A DNA stretch of 15,139 nucleotides from Caulobacteraceae bacterium. GTDB lineage: Bacteria; Pseudomonadota; Alphaproteobacteria; Caulobacterales; Caulobacteraceae. The position numbers and the translations under genes are program-made. The notes under the pieces are model-generated. The model saw only the letters and a program-made list of their open reading frames with translations, had not been told where the DNA came from and did no database searches. The stretch covers positions 1-15,139 of the forward strand of contig JASLDZ010000359.1 of the NCBI GenBank assembly GCA_030151985.1, given 5' to 3'. Shown here in pieces: positions 6,918 to 13,531 of the stretch. Numbering within the stretch: the stretch's first letter is position 1; each line of letters starts with the position of its first letter.

Positions 6918-7462
6918 GCGCTGCGCGCCTCCCGGCGGCGCGCGACGAAGCGGGCGAGGCGGCCTTCGGGCGCGACGGCGGAAGCGGGCGGAGCAGCGGC
7001 GAGGGCCGGGGCGCCCGCCTCCTCCCGCGCGCTCTCGATCAGGCGCAGCACGGCCGTGGCCTCGTCGTCGGCCGGACGGGCGGGCTCGACCAGTCGCAGG
7101 GGCGGCGGAGCGGCGGCCGGCGTCGGAGCGGGAGCACGCTCCAGCAGGCGCGACCGAGCCTCGGCCTTGGCGGCGGCGGCTTCGGCATCCTCGCAGGCGC
7201 GGTCGAGGCGGGCGGAGAGCGTGCGGGCGGTCTCGATGCGGGTCAGGAGCGCGTCGTGCGCCTCCTGCGTGGCGGTACGCAGCGCCTCCAGCCCCGCCTC
7301 GGCGCGAGCGGCGGCGAGGTCGAGGTCGGCGACGGCCTTCACGAAGCCCGCCTGGCTCTCCTTCAGCGACTTCAGCTTGCCGTTCAGCCGCCAGCCCACG
7401 GCCAGCGCCGCGAACAGCAGCAGCGTCAGCAGGCCGTCCATTCCGAGCGATACGGGGTCCAT
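6914..7462 (-). CDS. DUF6468-type flagellar-locus membrane protein
   Basis: The protein has 182 residues from the ATG at 7462, which shares a base with the fliM stop (TGATG), so translation is probably coupled. A single membrane segment at about residues 8-24 (MDGLLTLLLFAALAVGW) is followed by a long helical region (about 28-115, LNGKLKSLKESQAGFVKAVADL onward in shorter heptads) likely to be a coiled coil. An Ala/Pro linker comes next, then a basic C-terminus (RLARFVARRREARSA). This architecture and position, directly behind fliM and ahead of a motE-like gene, match the uncharacterised alphaproteobacterial DUF6468 family as I remember it. A role near the motor or C-ring is inferred from context only. 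A longer frame extending to 7708 is overlap with fliM and is not used. Confidence 0.75.
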   Translation of the reverse strand: MDPVSLGMDGLLTLLLFAALAVGWRLNGKLKSLKESQAGFVKAVADLDLAAARAEAGLEALRTATQEAHDALLTRIETARTLSARLDRACEDAEAAAAKAEARSRLLERAPAPTPAAAPPPLRLVEPARPADDEATAVLRLIESAREEAGAPALAAAPPASAVAPEGRLARFVARRREARSA

Positions 7463-8529
7463 CAGCGGGCGTCCTGCAGGGCCTTCTTGGCGGCGGGATG
7501 GAGCGGGGCTTCCACCCGCACGGCGATCGACTGGTTGCGGCGGCCCATGCGGCCGTGGGTGAGCGAGACGGCGCCCGCCTTGATCTCCACCGGGCTGTCG
7601 GGCCCCGCGTTCAGCATCAGCGTGTCGCCGACCTTCAGGTCCAGCACCTTGCCGAGCGCCATCTGCTGCTCGTCCAGGACGGCGCGCACCTCGGTCTGGG
7701 TGGTCCAAAGCTCGGTGGCGAGGTGGCTTTCCCAGATGTTGTCGCGGCCGAACTTCTCACCCATGAACTGCTGCAGGAGCAGCTTGCGGATCGGCTCCAG
7801 CGTGGAATAGGGCAGGAGCAGCTCGACCCGGCCGCCGCGGTCCTCCATGTCGATGCGCAGCTTGACCAGGATGGCGGCGTTGGCCGGGCGAGCGATGGCG
7901 GCGAAGCGGGGGTTGGTCTCCAGCCGCTCCAGCTTGAAGTGCACAGGCGTCAGCGGCTCGAACGCGGCCTGCGCGTCCTCCAGCACCACCTCGACCATTC
8001 GCTGCACCAGCACCCGCTCGATGGTCGTGTAGGGGCGGCCCTCGATCCGCATGGCCGCGGTGCCGCGCCGGCCGCCGAGCAGCACGTCGACGATCGAGTA
8101 GATGAGCGACGAGTCGACGGTCAGGAGGCCGTAGTTGTCCAGCTCCTCGGCGCGGAACACGGTCAGGATGGCGGGCAGCGGGATGGAGTTCAAGTAGTCG
8201 CCGAACCGGATCGAGCTGATGTTGTCCAGGCTCACCTCGACGTTGTCGGAGGTGAAGTTGCGCAGGGAGGTCGTCATCAGCCGCACGAGGCGGTCGAACA
8301 CGATCTCCAGCATCGGCAACCGCTCGTAGGAGACGAGCGCCGAGTTGATGATCGCGCGGATGCCGGTGTTCTCGTTCCCCTCGTCGTCGTTGAGGTCGAA
8401 GCCCAGGAGGCTGTCGATCTCCTCCTGGTTCAGGATGCGCTCGGCCTCGCCCGAGGGCGCGGCGTCCTCGGCGGAAGCCTGCCAATCGGCGGCGGGCTCT
8501 GCGCTGTCGTCAGGGGGAAGGTCGCTCAT
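7462..8529 (-). CDS. fliM: Flagellar motor switch protein FliM
   Basis: C-ring protein that binds phosphorylated CheY-type regulators and, with FliG and FliN, sets motor direction. The 355 residues begin with an acidic extension. Then comes the CheY-binding helix LNQEEIDSLLGF (residues 33-44). The middle CheC-like domain includes the conserved VLLGGRRG and SYERLPMLEIVFDRL. The C-terminal SpoA domain (about 270-340) includes VRAVLDEQQMALGKVLDLKVGD. The length is near the family norm of about 330-370. It lies downstream of fliL on the same strand, but a 178 bp gap holds repeat C. The next gene starts on its stop codon. Identification is certain. Confidence 0.97.
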   Translation of the reverse strand: MSDLPPDDSAEPAADWQASAEDAAPSGEAERILNQEEIDSLLGFDLNDDEGNENTGIRAIINSALVSYERLPMLEIVFDRLVRLMTTSLRNFTSDNVEVSLDNISSIRFGDYLNSIPLPAILTVFRAEELDNYGLLTVDSSLIYSIVDVLLGGRRGTAAMRIEGRPYTTIERVLVQRMVEVVLEDAQAAFEPLTPVHFKLERLETNPRFAAIARPANAAILVKLRIDMEDRGGRVELLLPYSTLEPIRKLLLQQFMGEKFGRDNIWESHLATELWTTQTEVRAVLDEQQMALGKVLDLKVGDTLMLNAGPDSPVEIKAGAVSLTHGRMGRRNQSIAVRVEAPLHPAAKKALQDAR

Positions 8530-8561
8530 CCGGCGCCCCGACGCTCACGACCCATTCCCGA

Positions 8562-8683
8562 TTCCGCCTCCCCCGGGCTTGACCCGGGGGTCGAGCGTCG
8601 TGCGCCTCGCCGCCTTGCGGCGGCCGTCGGGCCGCTTGCCCGCGGACGGCTCGGCCCCCGGGTCAAGCCCGGGGGAGACGGAA
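8562..8683. repeat. Composite palindromic repeat C (CTTGA-loop family) between fliL and fliM
   Basis: A perfect 23 bp inverted repeat (8568-8590 against 8655-8677) is separated by 64 bases. Each arm is itself a hairpin: CCCCCGGG, loop CTTGA or TCAAG, CCCGGGGG. A central hairpin CGCCGC, loop CTT, GCGGCG lies at 8608-8622. Short flanks TTCCG (8562-8566) and CGGAA (8679-8683) also pair. The interior shares GTGCGCCTCG with repeat B. The element interrupts an otherwise tight fliL-fliM unit. Confidence 0.88.
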
Positions 8684-8707
8684 GAGGAGAGGGAGCGGAG
8701 AGCATGA

Positions 8708-9334
8708 TCAATTGATCAGCATTTCTTCGATCAGCACGGCGTTCACCTTCGCCGGCGCGATCACGAGGTTCACCCGGCGCTGCAGCTCCATCCGCAGCTG
8801 GTAGCTGCCGGCGCTGCCCGCGATATCCTCCGGGCGCAGTTCGCGCAGGAAGCTCTGGAACATGTCGTTCAGACGCGGCGCGTTGGGTTCGATGGCGTCG
8901 GCCGCGTCCGCGTCAGGCAGTTCGAAGGCGAGCTTCAGCTTGAGGTAGCTGGGGCGGCCGTCGGCGGTCTGGATGTTCGCGACGATGTCGGGCATCGTGT
9001 AGTAGACGACGCCGTCGGGACCTTCCGAGATCGGGTTCGGGCCGTCCTTCTTGCCCTTCTCGTCGGCCTTCTTCTTGGGCTTCTCCTTCTTCTTGTGCTC
9101 GCCCGACTTGTCGGCCTCGGCGTGCGCGTTCTTCCCGCCGAGCAGCAGCATGGCCGCGGTCCCGCCGCCGCCCAGCACCACCAGCGCGCCGACGCCGGCC
9201 GCGATCAGCACCATCAGCGGCGGCTTCTTTTTGGCCGGAGCCTCGCCCTCGACGCCGTCCGCGCCGGCTTCCGCCTCGGGGGCGGCGTCCTTCTTGCCCT
9301 TCTCGGGCTTGGGAGCTTTGGGGGCTTTGGACAT
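8708..9334 (-). CDS. fliL: Flagellar basal body-associated protein FliL
   Basis: Inner-membrane protein around the stator and motor that supports torque generation. The 208 residues from the ATG at 9334 begin MSKAPKAPKPEKGKKD, a Lys/Pro/Ala-rich cytoplasmic leader. One membrane span follows at about residues 40-66 (MVLIAAGVGALVVLGGGG). A second lysine-rich linker (about 75-96) leads into the periplasmic FliL domain (YYTMPDIVANIQTADGRPSY, then LKLAFELPDADAADA). The C-terminus EEMLIN is typical. A TTG at 9370 would add 12 residues but gives an unlikely beginning. The gene is divergent from flgF and probably the first gene of the fliL-fliM-DUF6468-motE unit. No strong Shine-Dalgarno precedes 9334. 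Confidence 0.95.
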   Translation of the reverse strand: MSKAPKAPKPEKGKKDAAPEAEAGADGVEGEAPAKKKPPLMVLIAAGVGALVVLGGGGTAAMLLLGGKNAHAEADKSGEHKKKEKPKKKADEKGKKDGPNPISEGPDGVVYYTMPDIVANIQTADGRPSYLKLKLAFELPDADAADAIEPNAPRLNDMFQSFLRELRPEDIAGSAGSYQLRMELQRRVNLVIAPAKVNAVLIEEMLIN

Positions 9335-9382
9335 GACTCGGACGGGCGCGGGGATGTGAGCCTCCACCAAGCCCGATCTTGG

Positions 9383-9397
9383 TTAACGACAGGTTCG
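9383..9397. promoter_or_regulatory. Candidate CtrA box upstream of fliL
   Basis: TTAA, seven bases, TTCG (9383-9397) matches six of eight positions of the CtrA pattern TTAA-N7-TTAA. It lies within a GTTAAC palindrome at 9382-9387. On the minus strand TTAACC falls about 50 bases before the fliL ATG, where a CtrA box covering a -35 would sit. A second GTTAAC occurs at 9465-9470. CtrA control of fliLM is known for Caulobacter; its use here is inferred. Confidence 0.35.
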
Positions 9398-9422
9398 GAT
9401 TTGCCGGGCGGGCCCTCCGCGA

Positions 9423-9439
9423 CCCGGCGCATCCTGCCG
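9423..9439. promoter_or_regulatory. Weak candidate FlbD (ftr) enhancer site
   Basis: CCCGGC, six bases, TGCCG at 9423-9439 resembles the Caulobacter ftr pattern as I remember it (C-CGGC--AAA--GC-G), except that the central A-run is poor. It lies about 65 bases upstream of the sigma-54 promoter of flgF, a normal enhancer distance. GC-rich half palindromes are common here, so this is tentative. Confidence 0.2.
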
Positions 9440-9504
9440 AGCGCCGCCCGGCCGAAACCGCCGCGTTAACCAGCGTTCCTGTTGATCCTGCTCGCCTTTT
9501 TTCC

Positions 9505-9518
9505 GGCACGCCCGTTGC
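9505..9518 (+). promoter_or_regulatory. Sigma-54 promoter of flgF-flgG-flgA-flgH
   Basis: GGCACG, four bases, TTGC gives GG at 9505-9506 and GC at 9517-9518 with exactly ten bases between, the strict -24/-12 spacing. A T-run just upstream also fits. Caulobacter class III rod and ring genes are known to use sigma-54 with FlbD. The predicted start of transcription is near 9530, immediately before the flgF ATG at 9531. Confidence 0.85.
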
Positions 9519-9530
9519 AAGAGGGCAGGC

Positions 9531-10259
9531 ATGGACAACGCCCTCTACGTCGGACTGTCGCGGCAGATGACCCTGCAGCGGCAACTCGACATCGCCGCCA
9601 ACAACCTGGCCAACGTCGACACCGCCGGCTTCAAGGTCGAGAGCCTGATGCTGCAGTCCGATCCCCTGACGCCGCAGAAGGCGCCGCGGTTCGGCCCGGT
9701 GAAGTACGTGCTGGACGACGGGCTGGCGCGCGACTTCAAGCAGGGGGCGCTCGAGAAGACCGGCAACACCTACGACCTCGCCGTCGAGGGTCAGGGGTAC
9801 TTCCAGGTCCAGACCCCGAACGGCGTTCGCTACACCCGCGACGGCCGCTTCGGCGTCGACACCTCTAACCAGCTCGTCGACAAGAACGGCAACCCGGTGC
9901 TCGACGCCTCGGGATCGCCGATCAGCTTCGACCCGCAGAAGGGCGCGCCGGTCATCTCCAAGACCGGCCTGATCACCCAGGACCACCAGACGGGCGGCAA
10001 GGTGGGCGTGGTGCGTTTCGCCAGCCTATCGGGCCTGTCGAAGGACGGCGACAACTACCTGACCAGCGCCGAGACGCCGACCGCCGCTCCGGACGCGGCG
10101 ATCCGCCAGGGCGTGGTCGAGCACTCCAACGTGCAGCCGGTGCTGGAAGTCACCTCGCTGATCGACACCACCCGCGCCTACGAGCGCGTCGCCAACATGA
10201 TGAACTCCACCCAGGACCTCAGCCGCAGCGCCATCGAGCGCCTGGGCAAGGCCGCGTAA
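9531..10259 (+). CDS. flgF: Flagellar basal-body rod protein FlgF
   Basis: Proximal rod subunit, exported by the flagellar type III system and assembled in the periplasm. The protein has 242 residues, typical length. The N-terminal rod signature is at about residues 17-36 (RQLDIAANNLANVDTAGFK). The middle has GQGYFQVQTPNGVRYTRDG, the shared FlgE/F/G core. The C-terminal helix ends in TRAYERVANMMNSTQ and LSRSAIERLGKAA. The start MDNALYVGLSRQ is the conserved FlgF beginning, so the true ATG is 9531 even though the sigma-54 promoter leaves almost no leader. It is the first gene of a four-gene rod and ring operon. The stop is followed by flgG 11 bases later. Confidence 0.96.
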   Translation: MDNALYVGLSRQMTLQRQLDIAANNLANVDTAGFKVESLMLQSDPLTPQKAPRFGPVKYVLDDGLARDFKQGALEKTGNTYDLAVEGQGYFQVQTPNGVRYTRDGRFGVDTSNQLVDKNGNPVLDASGSPISFDPQKGAPVISKTGLITQDHQTGGKVGVVRFASLSGLSKDGDNYLTSAETPTAAPDAAIRQGVVEHSNVQPVLEVTSLIDTTRAYERVANMMNSTQDLSRSAIERLGKAA

Positions 10260-10270
10260 GGACCCGGCAC

Positions 10271-11059
10271 ATGCGCGCACTCAGGATCGCGGCGACGGGC
10301 ATGGCGGCCCAGCAGCTGAACGTCGAAACCATCTCCAACAACATCGCCAACATGAACACGATCGGGTTCAAGCGGCAGCGCGCCGAGTTCCAGGACCTGC
10401 TCTACGAGAACCTCGCACGGCCGGGCGCCCAGACCTCGGACGCGGGAACGGTCGCGCCCACCGGCGTGCAGCTCGGCTCCGGGGTGAAGACGGGCACCAT
10501 CACCCGCATCACCCAGCAGGGCACGCTGACCAAGACGGACAACAAGTTCGACGTGGCGATCAACGGCAAGGGCTACTTCCAGATCCAGCTGCCCTCGGGC
10601 GAGACCGCCTATACCCGCGCCGGCAACTTCAGCCCCAACGACGCGGGCCAGCTGGTGACGGTGGACGGCTACCAGGTGCTGCCGCAGATCACGATCCCGC
10701 AGGGCACGACCGACGTCTCGATCTCGGCGTCTGGGCAGGTGCAGGCGACGCTGGCGGGGCAGACGCAGCCGCAGGTGGTGGGCCAGCTGCAGCTCGCGAC
10801 CTTCTACAACGAGGCTGGGCTCGACGCGATCGGCGACAACTACTTCCTGCAGTCGGGCTCCAGCGGCGCGCCCAACGTGGGCAACCCCACCGCGGTGGGG
10901 TTCGGCGGCCTGCAGCAGGGCTACACGGAGGCGTCGAACGTGGACGCTGTGACGGAGATCACCTCGCTGATCGTGGCGCAGCGCGCCTACGAGATGAACT
11001 CCAAGGTCGTGAACGCCGCCGACCAGATGCTCTCCACCACCTCGCAGCTGAAGTCGTAG
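10271..11059 (+). CDS. flgG: Flagellar distal rod protein FlgG
   Basis: Forms the distal rod that passes through the P and L rings. The 262 residues match the family length. The N-terminal signature ISNNIANMNTIGFKRQ lies at residues 21-36. The core GKGYFQIQLPSGETAYTRAG is at about 97-116, and the C-terminal rod helix is SLIVAQRAYEMNSKVVNAAD. AAGGA overlapping the flgF stop (about 10258-10262) is an 8-base-spaced Shine-Dalgarno. flgA starts 4 bases after its stop, so the operon is tightly packed. Nothing is unusual in the protein itself. Confidence 0.97.
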   Translation: MRALRIAATGMAAQQLNVETISNNIANMNTIGFKRQRAEFQDLLYENLARPGAQTSDAGTVAPTGVQLGSGVKTGTITRITQQGTLTKTDNKFDVAINGKGYFQIQLPSGETAYTRAGNFSPNDAGQLVTVDGYQVLPQITIPQGTTDVSISASGQVQATLAGQTQPQVVGQLQLATFYNEAGLDAIGDNYFLQSGSSGAPNVGNPTAVGFGGLQQGYTEASNVDAVTEITSLIVAQRAYEMNSKVVNAADQMLSTTSQLKS

Positions 11060-11063
11060 GACG

Positions 11064-11948
11064 ATGCGGCTGACCTTCTTCTCCGCTCATCCCGGCGAAA
11101 GCCGGGACCCATGCTCGGCGTGGGGTCGGGTCGCTCGCGGCGTTCAGCGCAGCACCTTCTTAGCACGCCGCGCATGGGTCCCGGCCTTCGCCGGGATGAG
11201 CGGATTGATTTGGGCCTTGGCTTCCCCCGCCCACGCCGCCGACGTGACGCTGCGCGCCGCCCCGGCCGCTGCGGGCCGTATCACCCTTGGCGACCTGTTC
11301 GACGGCGCGGGACAGGCGTCGGGCGTCTTCGTCGCCCCCGCGGGGCCGGCGGGCGGGCAGGCGGTGCTCGACGCAGGCGCGGTGCAGATGGCCGCCAAGC
11401 GCGCCGGGCTCGACTGGGCCAACGCCGAGGGCCGCCGCCGGATCGTGGTCGCCAGCGTCGCCGCCGCGCCCGCGCCGCCGCCTGGAGCGTCCGCCCGTGC
11501 GGCGCCCGGAGGCAAGCGGCGCCAAGCGCTCGCCTACGCCCGCAACCTGAACGCGGGCGACATGGTCTCCGCCTCCGACCTCGTGTGGAGCGACGCGGCG
11601 GTGGCGCCCGGCGACGCCCCGTCCGACCCCGACGCCGCCATCGGCAAGGCCGCTCGCCGCCCCCTGCGCGAAGGCGCGGCGGTGGCTCTCCACGACCTCG
11701 CCAGCCCCCGCGTGATCAAGCGCGACGACGTGATCGACGTGGCGTTCGAGGACGAGGGGATCAGCCTCGTGCTGCAGGCCAAGGCGCTCGGCGACGCCGC
11801 CATAGGCGACACGGTGGCCGTGCAGAACCTCGCCTCGAAGAAGACCCTGGCCGCCGTTGCGTCCGGCCCGGGCCGCGCCGTCGTCGGACCGGCCGCCGAG
11901 GCGCTCAAGGCCGCCCCCTTCGACGCCTACCGCCTCGCCTCCCGCTGA
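11064..11948 (+). CDS. flgA: Flagellar P-ring assembly chaperone FlgA with repeat inside the signal peptide
   Basis: Periplasmic chaperone for P-ring (FlgI) assembly. The frame codes 294 residues. Residues 1-6 (MRLTFF) and 48-60 (LIWALASPAHAAD) would together make a normal Sec signal peptide with an AHA|AD cleavage. Residues about 7-47 between them are encoded by palindromic repeat D, including HPGESRDP and WVPAFAGM. The mature part has an N-terminal domain with ITLGDLFDGA, then an SAF-like domain (about 155-212, ARNLNAGDMVSASDLVW), then the C-terminal FlgA domain (DVIDVAFEDEGISLVLQAKA). A second possible start is the ATG at 11196 (residue 45), giving MSGLIWALASPAHA, a short signal without a positive charge. 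It is coupled to flgG (4 bp gap) and followed 11 bp later by flgH. Confidence 0.88.
   Translation: MRLTFFSAHPGESRDPCSAWGRVARGVQRSTFLARRAWVPAFAGMSGLIWALASPAHAADVTLRAAPAAAGRITLGDLFDGAGQASGVFVAPAGPAGGQAVLDAGAVQMAAKRAGLDWANAEGRRRIVVASVAAAPAPPPGASARAAPGGKRRQALAYARNLNAGDMVSASDLVWSDAAVAPGDAPSDPDAAIGKAARRPLREGAAVALHDLASPRVIKRDDVIDVAFEDEGISLVLQAKALGDAAIGDTVAVQNLASKKTLAAVASGPGRAVVGPAAEALKAAPFDAYRLASR
11083..11203. repeat. Composite palindromic repeat D inside flgA
   Basis: A 32 bp inverted repeat (11083-11114 against 11172-11203, one mismatch) surrounds 57 bases. Each arm has a small hairpin: CCCGGC, loop, GCCGGG. Within the spacer GCGGCGT and ACGCCGC also pair. The element is read through in frame by flgA, and its right arm yields the peptide WVPAFAGM. 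From memory, chance translations ending in PAFAGMT are frequent in Alphaproteobacteria and mark this repeat family. Confidence 0.9.
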
Positions 11949-11959
11949 AGGCCGACCCC

Positions 11960-12700
11960 ATGACCCGTAGCGTTTCCCGCCCCCTCCTCCTGGCGCTGGC
12001 CCTGGCGCCGCTGGCCGCCTGCGGCACGATCAAGGACGCCGTCGGCACCCCGCAGATGAGCGCGGTCGCCTACCCCGCCCCCCTGATCCCCGTCACCCAG
12101 CCCACCGTGGACGTGCGGGGCGACGACGCCCGCCCCGCCAGCGCCAACAGCCTGTGGCGCAACGGCGCGCGCGCCTTCTTCCACGACCAGCGCGCCAGCC
12201 GCGTCGGCGACATCCTGACCGTGCTGATCTCCATCGACGACAGCGCCAAGGTGCAGAACGAGACGGTGGCCAACCGCAAGGCGTCGGTCACCGCGGGCGT
12301 GCCCCACCTGCTCGGCCTGGAGTCGACGCTAGGGCGCCTCCTGCCCAAGTCCTTCGACCCCGCCAACGCGATCGGCACCTCCTCCAACACCGCCTCCGAC
12401 GGGCAGGGCTCGGTGAACCGATCGGAGGCGATCAACCTGACGATCGCGGCGGTGGTCTCGGCGGTGATGCCGAACGGCAACCTTGTGATCCAGGGCCGCC
12501 AGGAGACGCGCATCAACAACGAACTGCGCGAGCTGACCGTGGCCGGGATGGTGCGGCCGGAGGACATCACCTCCACCAACACGATAAAGCACACCCAGAT
12601 CGCCGAGGCGCGCATCAGCTACGGCGGCCGCGGCCAAGTCTCGAACGTGCAGAAGGTGCCGGGCGGCCAGTCGCTGATCAACCGCTTCAGCCCGTTCTGA
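11960..12700 (+). CDS. flgH: Flagellar L-ring protein FlgH
   Basis: Outer-membrane lipoprotein that forms the L ring around the rod. The protein has 246 residues. The lipoprotein signal is residues 1-20 with lipobox LAAC and lipidated Cys21 (LALAPLAACG). The FlgH domain follows: SLWRNGARAFFHDQRASRVG, then DILTVLISIDDSAKVQNET, then VMPNGNLVIQGRQE, and the C-terminal GRGQVSNVQKVPGGQSLINR. The length is typical. It is the last gene of the flgF operon and converges on the peptidase pair with a 9 bp gap, so no separate terminator fits between them. Confidence 0.96.
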   Translation: MTRSVSRPLLLALALAPLAACGTIKDAVGTPQMSAVAYPAPLIPVTQPTVDVRGDDARPASANSLWRNGARAFFHDQRASRVGDILTVLISIDDSAKVQNETVANRKASVTAGVPHLLGLESTLGRLLPKSFDPANAIGTSSNTASDGQGSVNRSEAINLTIAAVVSAVMPNGNLVIQGRQETRINNELRELTVAGMVRPEDITSTNTIKHTQIAEARISYGGRGQVSNVQKVPGGQSLINRFSPF

Positions 12701-12709
12701 GCCGGGCGG

Positions 12710-13531
12710 CTAGGGGCGGCGCAGAGCGCTCGGTTCGCCGATCCGGACGATCGCCTCCGCCAGCGGCTCGACGGCGACCGCCATATGCCAGGCGTTGGCG
12801 TGGAGCAGGCGCGCGCCATCCAGCATGATCCCCACGTGGCCGGGCCAGAACACGAGGTCGCCGCGGCGGAGCGCCGCCCGTTCCACTTCGGCGCCCAGAG
12901 TCCGCTGCTGGTCGGTGTCGCGCGGGCAGGCGCGGCCGCAGGCGTAGAGCGCCTGCTGCACGAGGCCCGAGCAGTCCACCCCCAGGCTCTCGCGACCGCC
13001 CCACAGGTAGGGCGCGCCTCGGAACCGCTCGGCCACGCCCGCCCAGTCCGACGCGAACCCCGAGCCCACCTCGGCGAGGTGGGACGCGGCGATCCAGCCG
13101 CCGCGCGCGACCCGCACGAGCCGGCCCTCGACCGCCTCCGTCGTCACCAGCGCATTCATGGACACAAGGCCCGTCACGGCCGACTTGATGTCCGGCTCGG
13201 CGAACAGGTAGCTGCGCAGCGCGGCCACCCGGTGCGTGGGCGCGAGCACGGGCGCGGACAGCGCCTCCACGTCGACGAAGCCGACGTAGCCGTCGCGGGG
13301 CGCCTGGCCCAGGGCGAAACCGTCCCGCTCCTCCAGAACCTCGAAGGCCTCGCCGAACAGCAGCTGGTCCAGCTGCTCGGCGTCGGGCGCGGGCGCGCGG
13401 CGAATGGGCGCGACGAAGGCGGAGACCTGCATCCGCCGCGTCTCCACGTACCGCTCGGCGGCGACGAGGCCCTCCAGATCGGCGGCGGCCACCCCGCCTC
13501 GGAGCAGGGTGTTGCGCGGGTCGAGGTTCAT
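12710..13531 (-). CDS. NlpC/P60 (C40) peptidase with SH3-like region, YkfC-like
   Basis: Probably cleaves the gamma-D-glutamyl to diaminopimelate bond in murein peptides. The 273 residues have no signal peptide, so it should act in the cytoplasm. Residues about 35-95 and 100-160 look like two SH3-like domains (FGEAFEVLEERDGFALGQ, then GRLVRVARGGWIAASHLA). The C40 domain at about 161-265 has the catalytic cysteine in VDCSGL (Cys187) and the histidine in PGHVGIML (His232), with His244 in LLHANAWH as a possible third polar residue. The ATG at 13531 overlaps the stop of the upstream aminopeptidase gene by 4 bp. That pairing and the lack of a signal suggest recycling of cell-wall peptides rather than remodelling of the wall itself. 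Role inferred. Confidence 0.85.
   Translation of the reverse strand: MNLDPRNTLLRGGVAAADLEGLVAAERYVETRRMQVSAFVAPIRRAPAPDAEQLDQLLFGEAFEVLEERDGFALGQAPRDGYVGFVDVEALSAPVLAPTHRVAALRSYLFAEPDIKSAVTGLVSMNALVTTEAVEGRLVRVARGGWIAASHLAEVGSGFASDWAGVAERFRGAPYLWGGRESLGVDCSGLVQQALYACGRACPRDTDQQRTLGAEVERAALRRGDLVFWPGHVGIMLDGARLLHANAWHMAVAVEPLAEAIVRIGEPSALRRP

Noticed and set aside
6466..8715. A 749-codon open frame on the plus strand opposite fliM and the motE-like gene
   Set aside because: It lies antisense to three well-identified genes and shows no domain; long open frames are expected opposite GC-rich coding DNA.
9335..9370. Upstream TTG start for fliL at 9370
   Set aside because: It adds 12 residues (VEAHIPAPVRV) before the typical MSKAPK lysine-rich beginning and has no better ribosome site; it would also place the start close to the CtrA-like box.
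12701..12709. A terminator between flgH and the C40 peptidase gene
   Set aside because: Only 9 bp separate the two stop codons and no hairpin is visible in them.
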